Source: SLST01 sp046538735 (lineage in GTDB: Bacteria; Spirochaetota; Spirochaetia; DSM-27196; SLST01). From it: a stretch of 64,000 nucleotides of DNA. The stretch spans positions 38,443-102,442 of the forward strand of contig JBKHII010000003.1 in assembly GCA_046538735.1 (NCBI GenBank), read 5' to 3'. The notes below the pieces were generated by a model. The model did not search any database. It was not told where the DNA came from and saw only the letters and a program-made list of their open reading frames with translations. Below, piece by piece: positions 35,301 to 43,397 of the stretch; the stretch's first letter is position 1; each line of letters starts with the position of its first letter. A program made the translations under genes and the position numbers.

Positions 35301-35794
35301 ACACCGCGCCGATTTTCGGGGACGCAGCGACCGCGAGCATCATCGTAGGCGCGGGAAACGCCGAGATGGCGAGTGCGACGATCTACCGCCCCGCCATCGG
35401 GGCTCAGGGCGAATCGGGCGAGGCGCTCAAGGTTCCGGCGGACGACACCGACCGCATTGCGATGGACGGTCCGAAAGTGTACCAGATCGCGGTGAGGAGC
35501 ATGATCGACATGCTGCGACGAGCGTGCGACGAGGCGAGAGTCGGCATCGAACGGCTCAAGCTGATTGTGCCGCACCAGGCGAATCAGCGGATCATCAACG
35601 CGGTTCGCCAGCGAATGAAGGTACCTGCCGAGATGGTCTACAGCAATATCAGGAAGCTCGGGAACACGTCGAGCTCAACGATCCCGCTCTGCCTCGCCGA
35701 GATCCTCGGAACTCGGGACGCCGGGGAGCTCATCGGAATGACGGCCTTCGGCGGCGGCTTTACGTATGCCGGCGGAGTAATCCAGGTACGGTAG
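32390..35794 (+). CDS. Four-part fusion: 2-oxoacid dehydrogenase E1 alpha + E1 beta + lipoyl domain + beta-ketoacyl-ACP synthase III
   Basis: A 1134-residue chain. E1 alpha (about 1-315) has the thiamine-diphosphate motif from GDG147-149 to QDN. E1 beta (about 346-670) has LFGEDLEDPKGDVFG and LGPFHASSMEGI. A lipoyl domain (about 690-765) has the motif ELEADKAAF with Lys727. The KAS III domain (about 805-1134) keeps the full triad: Cys931 in SAACSGYLYG, His1062 in VPHQANQRI and Asn1092 in KLGNTSSS. The reading frame is continuous, and ATG 32390 has AAGGAGA upstream. The E1 part resembles branched-chain 2-oxoacid dehydrogenases. No E2 acyltransferase domain is present. A natural model is that the acyl group is passed from the lipoyl arm, directly or through CoA, to the ketosynthase for priming branched-chain fatty acids. 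E1 alpha-beta fusions are known; I know no described family with KAS III attached. Confidence 0.92.
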   Translation: MAQTVTRTPTKTLLQLYRYMVTAREMDRIEDEYTGRGEAFFHVSGAGHEASVMLQPHLTASDWLHCHYRDKALMLARGISPEMFFMSLFNKDGSHSRGRQMNAHMSAPEHRILSLVGPVGNSALQASGIATAVKDEEGAPIVLCSLGDGMTQQGEVLEAIAHAVRDELPVLFLIQDNAFAISTKTLQRTFYSTPQGESDEFYTIPIRRIDGRDPISSYDAFGDVVSSMRSSRKPSIVVFNVDRLSNHTNADDQRMYRTPEEIEHIRATGDPINVLGRYLVDAGVDPSELEDARAEIETELRETARRVQRSPEPEPTRTAVKPLPARLTSRENEYAGKEPSADAPDETRYTMIEAIREVLRERLGNDERVQLFGEDLEDPKGDVFGITRGLTKQFPGRVVNSPLAEATILGVTIGQALAGKRPVAFLQFADFLPIAYNQIFAELGSMYWRTDGGWQVPVIVMVTCGGYRPGLGPFHASSMEGIAAHTPGVDVFMPSTAGEAAGLLNAAFESERPTIFFYPKNCLNDRSATTTTDVSRQLVPIGTARKVRSGEHLTLVGWGNTVRLCWQAATALEQGGVSAEIIDLRSIVPWDIDMVAESVAKTGRLIVVHEDNHTAGMGAEVIATVTERISTPIAARRVTRGDTYVPCNFANQLEVLPSYKRILETAVDLLGGTVLWKLPEDSATGIRTVEAIGASPSDESVTVITWHIEPGAEIAEGQLVAELEADKAAFDYKSPTGGTVDALLCEEGDTVKVGAPLFNVKVVEGEVSLKPVTREEPGDPVITGIEASTLSHGTDRATTTRPGAAAAAHAEPELGIVAGLVGVATRVGSRTVNNDEISKMCPAWSPADIVKRTGIESRQWVEGEESALTLAVDASRDILARNGMTVDDIDLIVCSTGTPLYTTPSMAALIQYELAGDRDTETGAYDLSAACSGYLYGLQTSYDYLQSKPNHKILLVTTEALSPKLDTRDPDTAPIFGDAATASIIVGAGNAEMASATIYRPAIGAQGESGEALKVPADDTDRIAMDGPKVYQIAVRSMIDMLRRACDEARVGIERLKLIVPHQANQRIINAVRQRMKVPAEMVYSNIRKLGNTSSSTIPLCLAEILGTRDAGELIGMTAFGGGFTYAGGVIQVR

Positions 35795-35806
35795 GAAGCG
35801 ACCACA

Positions 35807-35855
35807 GGGTTCGGCGGTTGCAGGTTGTGGATCCACTCAGCAACCGCGCGAACCC
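35807..35855 (+). terminator. Long stem-loop after the fusion gene
   Basis: GGGTTCG-GCGGTTGC (35807-35821) pairs with GCAACCGC-(G)-CGAACCC (35840-35855): 15 base pairs with a single bulged G. The 18-nt loop contains the palindrome GTGGATCCAC. It begins 13 nt after the stop codon at 35794, so termination or 3'-end protection is likely. There is no T run after it. Confidence 0.5.
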
Positions 35856-36002
35856 GCGGTCATGCCGTTCGGGTGAAAAGAGTCCCGGAGCAAAGGAGGT
35901 CGAAATCTCCGGAAGCGCCGACCCTCAGGCACAAAAACCAAGGAGGACTGTCCATCCTTCTCACTCCTACAACAACGCCGAGGCGGAAAGGTAACATCGA
36001 TA
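35856..36002 (+). other. 147-nt gap before the SDR gene with several stem-forming segments
   Basis: No convincing gene. CCGGAG (35888 region) can pair with CTCCGG, AGTCC with GGACT, and the stretch CTCAGGCACAAAAACC followed by GGACTG recalls the end of a glycine-riboswitch aptamer, but the conserved GCCGAAGG core is not found. A TAACAT hexamer (35992-35997) ends five bases before the GTG of the SDR gene. A structured leader or small RNA is possible, unproven. Confidence 0.25.
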
Positions 36003-36833
36003 GTGAGGTTTGAGCCGAAATTCGCGGTCATCACCGGCGCCTCGAGCGGAATCGGCGCGGCGTTCGCGCGCGCGTGTGCGAAGGTTGGTGCGCAGATCGT
36101 GATTACCGGCCGACGCGACACCGTCCTGCGCGGTCAACGCGACGCGCTGCTCGAGCTCGGTGCACGACGCGTTGACGTGATCACGGGCGATCTCGCGGAC
36201 GAGAACGTGGTATCACGACTCGTTTCGGTGATCGCCGAGCGTCCGGTGGACCTGCTTGTGAACAACGCCGGCTTCGGTCACTACGCTCCGCTCGCGGACG
36301 CGCGCCTGGAGCCGCTCGTGGACATGCTTCGCGTTCATGCGGAGGTCCCTCTGCGGCTCGCGCACGCCGCGATCGGCCGGATGGTCGCGCGCGGATCGGG
36401 AGTTCTCGTCAACGTTGGATCGCTCGCCGGACGCGCGGCAGTGCCTGGTTCGGCGGTCTACGTCGCGTCCAAGATCTACCTGGAGCGACTGAGCGAGAGC
36501 CTGGCTATCGAAACCGCACCGCACGGTGTCGTCGTGCAGGCGCTCACGCCGGGGTACGTTCGCACCGATTTCCATCGCGATGTGGACGACATCGAGAAGC
36601 TGCAGCGAAACAGAGGAATCGTACGCTGGATGGATGCCGACGAGGTTGTCGCCGCGAGCGTGCGCGCGATCGAGCGCGCCCGCCTTCGCTACGAACGCCG
36701 ACCGGGCGTGCTGCCGAGACGACGCGACGTGGTCGTCGTCCCCGGGTGGACCAACCGACTCCTCGGGGCGCTCGCGCCCTTCGTACCGCGAACGCTCGTC
36801 TACCGGGCCGCCGCTACTCGCGCTCCACGTTGA
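36003..36833 (+). CDS. Short-chain dehydrogenase/reductase
   Basis: A 276-residue SDR with the cofactor motif ITGASSGIGAAFARA (TGxxxGIG), the NNAGFG motif and the catalytic Ser and Tyr-x-x-x-Lys in NVGSLAGRAAVPGSAVYVASK. The Arg-Arg after strand two (ITGRRD) suggests NADPH. The family resembles DltE/YqjQ-type and lipid-acting SDRs; the substrate is not clear, although the position after a ketosynthase fusion would fit a ketoacyl or lipid reductase. A GTG start at 36003 lies close behind a TAACAT hexamer. The 3' end overlaps the next gene on the minus strand by 20 bp. Confidence 0.87.
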   Translation: MRFEPKFAVITGASSGIGAAFARACAKVGAQIVITGRRDTVLRGQRDALLELGARRVDVITGDLADENVVSRLVSVIAERPVDLLVNNAGFGHYAPLADARLEPLVDMLRVHAEVPLRLAHAAIGRMVARGSGVLVNVGSLAGRAAVPGSAVYVASKIYLERLSESLAIETAPHGVVVQALTPGYVRTDFHRDVDDIEKLQRNRGIVRWMDADEVVAASVRAIERARLRYERRPGVLPRRRDVVVVPGWTNRLLGALAPFVPRTLVYRAAATRAPR

Positions 36834-37527
36834 TCGGACGCCCGTCGTCGGTGTCCGATTCGCCCTCCTCGGGCGCGAACTCCGCGTCTTCCACGTCTTC
36901 TTCCCGGTCGGCTCTCGCGGCGGCCTCTTCGGCGCCCCGAGTCGGCCGGTCGGTATCGCCGGGCGCCTGCCCCGCTCCTCCGGACGGCCCCGCAGCCTGC
37001 TCGTCGTTGAGCACGCGGAAGAACTCGCCCAGCTGGTCGAGACCCTGCCGGATGCCCTTCTCGGCGGCGGTGAAGAACTCGTTTACCCTGGCCCCGGACT
37101 CGCCGGACCGCATACGCTCGGTCGCGTCCTCGAAGTTACGGCGGGCGTCGTCCGCCGCGTCGTTGAATCCTTCGCCAACGCTCTTTCGTCCGGATGCGAC
37201 GTCCCCAAAGTTCCTGAGGCCACGGGTCAGATCGGAGAGCATGTCTCCGCCTCCGGTGGCGCTTCGCAGCTGCTCCCGGTAGAGGCTGCCGAGGCCGGGA
37301 ACCTCGCGCAGGACCCAGGCGAGCACGCTGCGAAGGTAGACGAGCCGCTCGCGGTCGTCACGCCTCGTCCGGCTCAGCTCGTCCACAAGCGCAGTGGCGA
37401 GCGCGCCGAGAAGCTCGTCCCGCTCGTCCTTCTCGAGCTCGGCTTCCTTCAGGTAGAGCTGTGCACCCAGGTAGTTGCGGTCGGCAATCAACCGATTGAG
37501 GTGCGCGCGGGGGTTTGCTTCTCTCAT
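36814..37527 (-). CDS. Protein of unknown function, charged, with acidic low-complexity C-terminus
   Basis: A 237-residue soluble protein that I do not recognise. The N-terminal half is helical (HLNRLIADRNYLGAQLYLKE, then a long Leu/Asp/Glu helix region). The middle carries ALATALVDELSRTRRDD and a glycine-containing turn, and the C-terminal third is disordered and acidic (EEDVEDAEFAPEEGESD). AGGGAGA upstream of the ATG at 37527 supports the start. It lies downstream of the DUF2807-like gene, 29 nt apart, on the same strand, so they probably form an operon. Confidence 0.65.
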   Translation of the reverse strand: MREANPRAHLNRLIADRNYLGAQLYLKEAELEKDERDELLGALATALVDELSRTRRDDRERLVYLRSVLAWVLREVPGLGSLYREQLRSATGGGDMLSDLTRGLRNFGDVASGRKSVGEGFNDAADDARRNFEDATERMRSGESGARVNEFFTAAEKGIRQGLDQLGEFFRVLNDEQAAGPSGGAGQAPGDTDRPTRGAEEAAARADREEDVEDAEFAPEEGESDTDDGRPINVERE

Positions 37528-37556
37528 CTATTCTCCCTTTGGGTGAGCGGCATCGG

Positions 37557-38315
37557 CTATCGTTCGCGAACCCTACCGAGGCCGTCGATCCGAATCGACT
37601 CTACGCCGACCTCGCCTGAATACGTGACGTTGCCCACGCCGCTGAGCGACCCGGTGAGCTCGCCGCCCGCCATGCGGACATTGAAGTTGCCGGCTCCGCT
37701 CATATCAACGTTCGCGTTCACGACGCTGCTCTCCGAGAAATCTATGCTCGCGGCACCGTCTACATCAAGTACAAGGTTCTCGAACGCGCCGCCGGTCGCA
37801 TTCACGGAGGCCGCGCCGTTGACCTCGATCGCCAGCCGCTCGCTCCCCACGTTCGAAAGCCGCACGTCCGCACCCCCGTCGAGCTCGAGCCGCTCGAGCG
37901 CGGGAAGCGTGATCCTCGCGGTGAGGTTGGTCGCGATCGAATCCCACCCCGGTCGGACCTCGAGCCGAAGTGTCTCTCCGGTGGTGAAGACCTCGACCCG
38001 ATCTACCGCCCGCTCGTTCGCGGTCACGTCCACGCTGTAGTCGCCCTGCTCGATTTCGATGCTCCAACCACCTTGAGCGGCGATGGTCGCGAACTCACCG
38101 AGCTCCTCCGCGATCGGTACCGCGGTCCGCGCTCCGTTTCCGGCCTCGGTTCGAGCCTTCTCCCCAATCGAGTGCTGCCGATCGCCCCGGTCGAACCACT
38201 CGCCGATGCGAGTCGCGGCACCACCGATCATTCGGTATCCAAAGAAGACCACGGCTCCCACGATGAGCAGAATTGCGATCGTGGACAAAAGCCGAGTTCG
38301 CGTATTCGGGTTCAT
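37557..38315 (-). CDS. Membrane-anchored DUF2807 (head GIN domain) protein
   Basis: A 252-residue protein: one N-terminal transmembrane helix (LLSTIAILLIVGAVVFFGY, about 9-27), then a right-handed beta-helix-like region from about 85 on with repeating short strands (LERLELDGGADVRLSNVGSERLAIEVNGAASVNATGGAFENLVLDVDGAAS in pieces). This is the pattern of the putative auto-transporter adhesin head GIN domain family (DUF2807). The function is unknown. The start at 38315 follows GGGAGG. An exact half of the pdh/nqr palindrome, TTCGGTATCCA, occurs inside the gene at 38231-38241. The upstream neighbour at 38384 is divergent. Confidence 0.82.
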   Translation of the reverse strand: MNPNTRTRLLSTIAILLIVGAVVFFGYRMIGGAATRIGEWFDRGDRQHSIGEKARTEAGNGARTAVPIAEELGEFATIAAQGGWSIEIEQGDYSVDVTANERAVDRVEVFTTGETLRLEVRPGWDSIATNLTARITLPALERLELDGGADVRLSNVGSERLAIEVNGAASVNATGGAFENLVLDVDGAASIDFSESSVVNANVDMSGAGNFNVRMAGGELTGSLSGVGNVTYSGEVGVESIRIDGLGRVRER

Positions 38316-38383
38316 ATCGCCTCCCTCAGGTCGAACACCGCCGGAGCTGGATTCCGTCACGGCATATGCCGTACCATGCTCCC

Positions 38384-39619
38384 ATGGATCGTACCCAGCG
38401 GCCCCGCGCTCTATTCATCTTCGCGACGACACTCGCGCTCTGCCACGCGAGTCTGTACGCTCAGACGCCGTCAGACCCGCTCGCGCTCTCGTTTCCGGAC
38501 CGTATCCGCGTCTCGGAGCGAACGAACCTCTCAACGCAAGAGAACGGAACGTACGCGGGACTCCTCAACCGACAGGTTACCGGATATCTCACCCGAACGG
38601 AAGGATCCCATTACGAGGGACGCTTCTTCCTCTACGAACAGGTCCGACGCGACCTTCGCGACGTCGCCCGCCCGGTGGATCGTTCGTTCGAGACCCGCAT
38701 GGAGATCGCTCCCGACTCGCTGTTCGTCTCGGCGGACGACTACCCCTCGCTGCAGTCGATCCCGTCGCTCCCGACTCGTTCGCTTTCGCAAGGCGACTCG
38801 TGGAGCTCGACCGCATGGGTAACGATCGAGCCGCGCAGGGGCGACGCCGTGCTGCGGCTCCCGGTGACCGTCGCGTATCGCTACGGCGGCCTCCAGACCT
38901 GGAACAACGCGCCGGCGCACCGAATCGACGCGGAGTTCGCGACCCGGTACCCGCTTCCGCCTTCCGACGACGAAGACGCTCCGATCGTGCGGTACACCGG
39001 TCCGATCACTCAGGTGACCGGCCGCCACGAGCTCACGATCCTGCTGCCGGTGTTCGAGCGCCCGCTGCAGGGCGGCTCGCAGGTCGCGTTCATCCGTGAC
39101 GAGGTACGCGAGCACTACCGATTCTCGGACCGAGACGACCTCCTTGTCCAGGGTCACGTTCTCCTCTTCCTCTCCGGGCTCGCGGTCGAGACGCAGCAGC
39201 AGATCGCGTCTTCGGTGGAGGAAGAAATGAGGTCCGCGGGGGTGGAGGACGTCGCCGTCGATCGCACTCCCACGGGTGTGCGCCTGACGGTGCAGGCGCT
39301 CCGTTTTCTGCCCGATCAGGCAGTCCTTCTGCCTGAGGAACGACAACGGCTCGACTCGGTTGCCGGCGCACTGCTGCGACTCGAAGGGCAACGGTTCCTC
39401 GTGGTCGGTCATACGGCCGACGTAGGAACGGAGGAGAGCCAGATCGAGCTGTCTCGGGAGCGGGCGCGGGTCATTGCTGCGGAACTCGCCGCGCGAGACG
39501 TCTCGCCCGACCGGCTGGACATCGAGGGACGCGGCGGGTCGGAGCCCGTCGCGACGAACGCCACGGAGCCCGGCCGTGCCAAGAACAGACGTGTGGAGAT
39601 CTACATCGTGGAGGAGTAG
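38384..39619 (+). CDS. OmpA-family exported protein
   Basis: A 411-residue protein: signal peptide MDRTQRPRALFIFATTLALC (cleavage near LYAQ). The central region is beta-rich and not recognised. The OmpA-like C-terminal domain (about 300-411) has ALRFLPDQAVLLPEERQRLD, the ligand-binding segment LVVGHTADVG, LSRERARVIAAEL and GRAKNRRVEI with the usual Asn-Arg-Arg-Val-Glu end. This module binds the peptidoglycan diaminopimelate. The ATG at 38384 lies exactly six bases after a TACCAT hexamer (38372-38377), which would make the mRNA leaderless. The gene end overlaps the convergent metallophosphoesterase by 19 bp. Confidence 0.85.
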   Translation: MDRTQRPRALFIFATTLALCHASLYAQTPSDPLALSFPDRIRVSERTNLSTQENGTYAGLLNRQVTGYLTRTEGSHYEGRFFLYEQVRRDLRDVARPVDRSFETRMEIAPDSLFVSADDYPSLQSIPSLPTRSLSQGDSWSSTAWVTIEPRRGDAVLRLPVTVAYRYGGLQTWNNAPAHRIDAEFATRYPLPPSDDEDAPIVRYTGPITQVTGRHELTILLPVFERPLQGGSQVAFIRDEVREHYRFSDRDDLLVQGHVLLFLSGLAVETQQQIASSVEEEMRSAGVEDVAVDRTPTGVRLTVQALRFLPDQAVLLPEERQRLDSVAGALLRLEGQRFLVVGHTADVGTEESQIELSRERARVIAAELAARDVSPDRLDIEGRGGSEPVATNATEPGRAKNRRVEIYIVEE

Positions 39620-40707
39620 GCCCCTCTCCCCCTCGGAGGCGTAGTGTTTCCGGCGAGCAGGTTGATTCGTGCGAACACGTAGTCGAGCGATTCGCTCTTG
39701 ATTTCAACGCGATGATAGTCGGTGCCGGGAAGCTGCTCCGTATCGTAGTTGGAGTACCGGAGGTACTTCCGGCTGCGCCGATCGTCGAACCAGTGCACGA
39801 GCGCGATGCTGTCGTCTCGTATCTCGAGACACGTTATGCCACGCTTCCCCACGACGGTTCCGGAGTTGAACATGCACGGCACCACGAGGTTCGCGTTGTA
39901 GAGACTGGCGATCGACGCGGTCGGGTCCTCGACCAGGTCGATCGCTTCGAGCTCGCTACGATACGCTTCGATCGAGCGCTCGATCCTGCGCTGCTTCTTC
40001 TCCGAGGCGCCTGGGTACTTGCGGCAGAGCCGCTCGATCTCGAACTTGATCGAGTCGACCTTGCTCATCGACTCGAAGAGCGGTCGGTGCGTGTGCCCGA
40101 TGATCGAGAGCACCTTCTTCGTGGAGGCGAACTCGTACACTCGCTCCTCGGTCTTGAACCGCTTCACGCTGTCGTGCGCGACCGAGTAGTTCTTGATCTT
40201 GAGTGGATTCGCGAAGAATCGCAGCCCGAAACCGACCAGCTTGTTGAACTTCTCGAAGCGCTTCGACGTCTGATGCCCGTGGAAGATGAAGATCGGATTA
40301 CCCCGATAGGTGAAGCGCAACGCCTCCCGGATCGCGAACGGGTGGTCGGCCCGGTTCATCAAGTCCATGTCGTGATTGCCCACAAGACGATAGAGTCGAT
40401 CGTCTTCCTCGAACGCGCCGAAGATCTCGTAGATCTGTCTCCATCGCTGCAAGATATCCGCGAGGCGGAATCGCTGCAGCTCCTCGATGTCACCGTTGAG
40501 AATCAGCATGTAATCGCGCTCGTAGTAGTACTCGTTGAGCACGTGCAGGAACAGCGAGGAGTTGGCGAGGAAATCGTCGGTCCTCTTCCCGTTCCCCAGA
40601 TGGAGGTCGCTGAAGATCACGATCGGTCGGTCCTGCGGAAGTCTGCTCACCGGCGTGGACTCGAAGAGGTCCGTGAGATTCCTGAAGCTGAACTCGTTGC
40701 GACGCAT
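39601..40707 (-). CDS. Calcineurin-like metallophosphoesterase
   Basis: A 368-residue protein with all motifs of the metallophosphatase superfamily: SDLHLGNG (about 34), NGDIEE (about 71), GNHDMD (about 109), HGHQ (about 143) and GHTHRP (about 205). The long C-terminal part (about 230-365) is charged and has no assignment. LpxH-type and phosphodiesterase functions are both possible, but the sequence is longer than LpxH (240). GGGAGAGG lies before the ATG, and a minus-strand TATACT (40730-40725) stands upstream. Cytoplasmic; no signal peptide. Confidence 0.85.
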   Translation of the reverse strand: MRRNEFSFRNLTDLFESTPVSRLPQDRPIVIFSDLHLGNGKRTDDFLANSSLFLHVLNEYYYERDYMLILNGDIEELQRFRLADILQRWRQIYEIFGAFEEDDRLYRLVGNHDMDLMNRADHPFAIREALRFTYRGNPIFIFHGHQTSKRFEKFNKLVGFGLRFFANPLKIKNYSVAHDSVKRFKTEERVYEFASTKKVLSIIGHTHRPLFESMSKVDSIKFEIERLCRKYPGASEKKQRRIERSIEAYRSELEAIDLVEDPTASIASLYNANLVVPCMFNSGTVVGKRGITCLEIRDDSIALVHWFDDRRSRKYLRYSNYDTEQLPGTDYHRVEIKSESLDYVFARINLLAGNTTPPRGRGAYSSTM

Positions 40708-40826
40708 GCTACCTCTCCCGTTTCAGTATACGAAGAATCGTATGAGCTCGTTAGCGTTCGATGAGCGAGGCACGATCCTTTCCCCGACACGGAAACGTTG
40801 GTATAGTCGACTACAAGGAGCTTCAT

Positions 40827-43397
40827 ATGTATCGACTCGATCTTTCCGGAAGCTGGCTCCTGACGGCGCTCGCCGGCACCCGCCCAGATCTCCTGGACGG
40901 CATTCCCGCGAATCTGCCCGGAGACAATCTGTCCGCGCTTTCCCGGGCGGGCCTGGTGGAGCACCCGTACTACGGGACCAACGAGCTCGGCGTGCAGTGG
41001 GTTGGGAGAACCGACTGGCAGCTCGAACGAACGTTCGAGATCGAGACCGACGAGCTCCTCACGCAACCGGTGCGATTCCGCGCATCGTGCGTGGATACGG
41101 TCGCCGAGATCGCGATCAACGGCACGTCGATCGGGACGACAGACAACATGTTCGTGCCGGTGGACCTCCCGGTGGAGACGGCCCTCCTGAAGAAGGGAAC
41201 GAATACGGTATCGATCGTCTTCTCGTCCCCCGAACGAGTCGCGCGCGATCGGGCACAGGAGCTGCCCTACCCAGTTCCCCACGCGCAGAGTCCGGTCCAG
41301 TCGCCCCACCGAAACCTCCTCCGAAAGGTCCAGTGCCATAGCGGTTGGGACTGGGGCCCGTGTCTGATGGTGTGCGGTGTCTACGGCGACATCGAACTGA
41401 TCGCTTCAAGCTCCCCGACCCTGCTGCACGCCCCGGCGATGACGGTCAATCGCGACGGAGCCTGGTCTCTCGTGGTGGAACCGTGGTTCGTTCGCCCCGA
41501 CTCATCGACACCGATGCGCGGTACCGCTGAGCACGCGAGTGTATTCACGGACGCACTCCGCGTATCGGTCCTCGACCCCGATGGTCGGGAAGTCGCCGCT
41601 CACACGGGTGAGATCGCCGTGTCGGGCGGAGCCGCGGACCCGGTCGAGCTCCGCGTGGACGCTCCTCGGCTCTGGTGGCCGAACGGCTTCGGCGAGCAGC
41701 CACTCTACACAGTCGTCGTGGAAACGTTCGGAGCGGCCGTGACTCGTCGAGTCGGATTCCGCACGATCGAGGTCGTGCGGGAACCCGATACGTACGGCGA
41801 GAGCTTCACGTTTGTCGTCAACGGAGTCCCGATCTTTGCGAAGGGCGCGAACTGGATCCCGCAGGACGCATTGCCGGGGCTCGCGAGCGAGGCGCAGCTC
41901 CGATGGCTGCTCGAATCGTCGCGGGAAGCGAACATGAACATGATCCGTGTCTGGGGCGGAGGAACCTACGAATCGGATCGATTCTACGAGCTCTGCGACG
42001 AGTTGGGTCTGCTCGTATGGCAGGATTTCATGTTCGCATGCGGCATGTACCCCGCCGGCTCTCCGTTTCTGGCGAGCGTACGCGATGAGGTCACTCACCA
42101 GGTTCTTCGGCTCAAGGATCATCCGTCGATCGCACTCTGGTGCGGGAACAACGAGAACCTGGGCGCACTGTCGTGGTTCGCGGAGACGAAGACGAATCGA
42201 GACCGGTACGTCGTGGACTACGACCGACTCAACGAGGGTGTCGTGGGCGACACGTGCCGGAAGCTGGATCCGAGTCGGCTCTTCTGGCCGAGCTCACCCA
42301 CCGACGGACCGGGCGAGTTCACCGATAGCGACGACGGGAGAGGCGACATCCACTACTGGAGCGTCTGGCACGGTGGAGAGCCGTTCAGCGCGTATCGCTC
42401 CGTTGCGCCGCGTTTCTGCAGCGAGTTCGGCTTTCAGTCGTTCCCGTCGCTTTCCGGCGTCCACACGTACGCCCACGCCGGACACCACAACGTGACCGCC
42501 CCGGAGATGGAGCACCACCAGCGTCACCCGAAGGGAAACGCCATCATCATGCATACGATGGCGAGGTACTACCGTTTCCCGGAGAGCTTCGCGGAACAAC
42601 TCTACCTCAGCCAGGTGCAGCAGGCGCACGCCATCCGGACCGCCGTGGAGTACTGGCGAACCCGGCGACCGCGCTCGATGGGCGCGCTCGTGTGGCAGCT
42701 CAACGATGTGTGGCCCGTCTCATCGTGGTCGTCCATCGAGTACGGCGGCAAGTGGAAACTGCTTCACTATGCGGAGAAGCGATTCTTCGCGCCTGTCCTC
42801 GTCGCGGCTGTTCCCGTAAACGACGTGGGCGAACCCCTTACGGACGAGGATGCGCCTCCCTCGGGCTGGGACATCTACGTGGTGAACGACTCACCGTCCG
42901 GCGTCTCCGGCAGTCTTCTTGTCCGCGTCATCGCCTTCGACGGGACGCAGCTTCACCGCGAGGAGCACGCCTCGCTGAGCGTCCCCCCGCTGAGCAGCGA
43001 GAAGCTCCACCATCTCTCGGCCGCTCGGCTCCCGGCCGACCCGAACGCGTGTTTCGCGCTCGCCGAGTGGGGAGACCGCGCGACGCATGCGAGCAGCTGC
43101 TTCTTCTTGGACGCCCCGAAACGATGCGGGCTCTCGCAGCCGGCGATCGCCACGTCTCTGAGCGAGGTGGATGGAACGATTGCGATCACGCTCGAGACGG
43201 ACGTCCCGGCGTTTGACGTAGCCCTTGATCTGGGCGACCTTCCGGGACGTTTCTCGGACAACATGGTCTCGCTGATCCCGGGTGAACCGACGACACTGCA
43301 CTGGATACCGGTCGGCGATGTGCGCGCCGAAGAAGTGCGCGGGAACCTGACGATCCGGACGCTCAACGACATCGGGCGCGAAGGAGAGAAGGCATGA
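40827..43397 (+). CDS. Beta-mannosidase, glycoside hydrolase family 2
   Basis: An 856-residue GH2 enzyme. The sugar-binding N-terminal domain (about 1-180) has LSGSWLLTALAG and VQWVGRTDWQLERTF; immunoglobulin-like domain to about 290; TIM barrel with the acid/base Glu in WCGNNENLG (about residue 443) and the nucleophile Glu in RFCSEFGFQSFP (about 535). WDWGPCL (about 175) is typical of beta-mannosidases. It removes terminal beta-mannose from mannan-derived oligosaccharides; there is no signal peptide, so it works inside the cell. The ATG at 40827 has AAGGAG six bases upstream; TATAGT (40802-40807) is a likely -10. Overlaps the isomerase gene by ATGA. Confidence 0.93.
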   Translation: MYRLDLSGSWLLTALAGTRPDLLDGIPANLPGDNLSALSRAGLVEHPYYGTNELGVQWVGRTDWQLERTFEIETDELLTQPVRFRASCVDTVAEIAINGTSIGTTDNMFVPVDLPVETALLKKGTNTVSIVFSSPERVARDRAQELPYPVPHAQSPVQSPHRNLLRKVQCHSGWDWGPCLMVCGVYGDIELIASSSPTLLHAPAMTVNRDGAWSLVVEPWFVRPDSSTPMRGTAEHASVFTDALRVSVLDPDGREVAAHTGEIAVSGGAADPVELRVDAPRLWWPNGFGEQPLYTVVVETFGAAVTRRVGFRTIEVVREPDTYGESFTFVVNGVPIFAKGANWIPQDALPGLASEAQLRWLLESSREANMNMIRVWGGGTYESDRFYELCDELGLLVWQDFMFACGMYPAGSPFLASVRDEVTHQVLRLKDHPSIALWCGNNENLGALSWFAETKTNRDRYVVDYDRLNEGVVGDTCRKLDPSRLFWPSSPTDGPGEFTDSDDGRGDIHYWSVWHGGEPFSAYRSVAPRFCSEFGFQSFPSLSGVHTYAHAGHHNVTAPEMEHHQRHPKGNAIIMHTMARYYRFPESFAEQLYLSQVQQAHAIRTAVEYWRTRRPRSMGALVWQLNDVWPVSSWSSIEYGGKWKLLHYAEKRFFAPVLVAAVPVNDVGEPLTDEDAPPSGWDIYVVNDSPSGVSGSLLVRVIAFDGTQLHREEHASLSVPPLSSEKLHHLSAARLPADPNACFALAEWGDRATHASSCFFLDAPKRCGLSQPAIATSLSEVDGTIAITLETDVPAFDVALDLGDLPGRFSDNMVSLIPGEPTTLHWIPVGDVRAEEVRGNLTIRTLNDIGREGEKA

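Noticed and set aside
35880..35960. Glycine riboswitch
   Set aside because: Some bases match the 3' part of the aptamer, but the invariant GCCGAAGG core and the GGAGAG/CTCTC pairing are not found, and the downstream gene has no glycine link. Kept only as a low-interest observation.
35825..36013. A 62-codon frame between the fusion gene and the SDR gene
   Set aside because: Arg/Pro/Thr-rich, no ribosome site at its start, overlaps the SDR start and a long hairpin; more likely non-coding.
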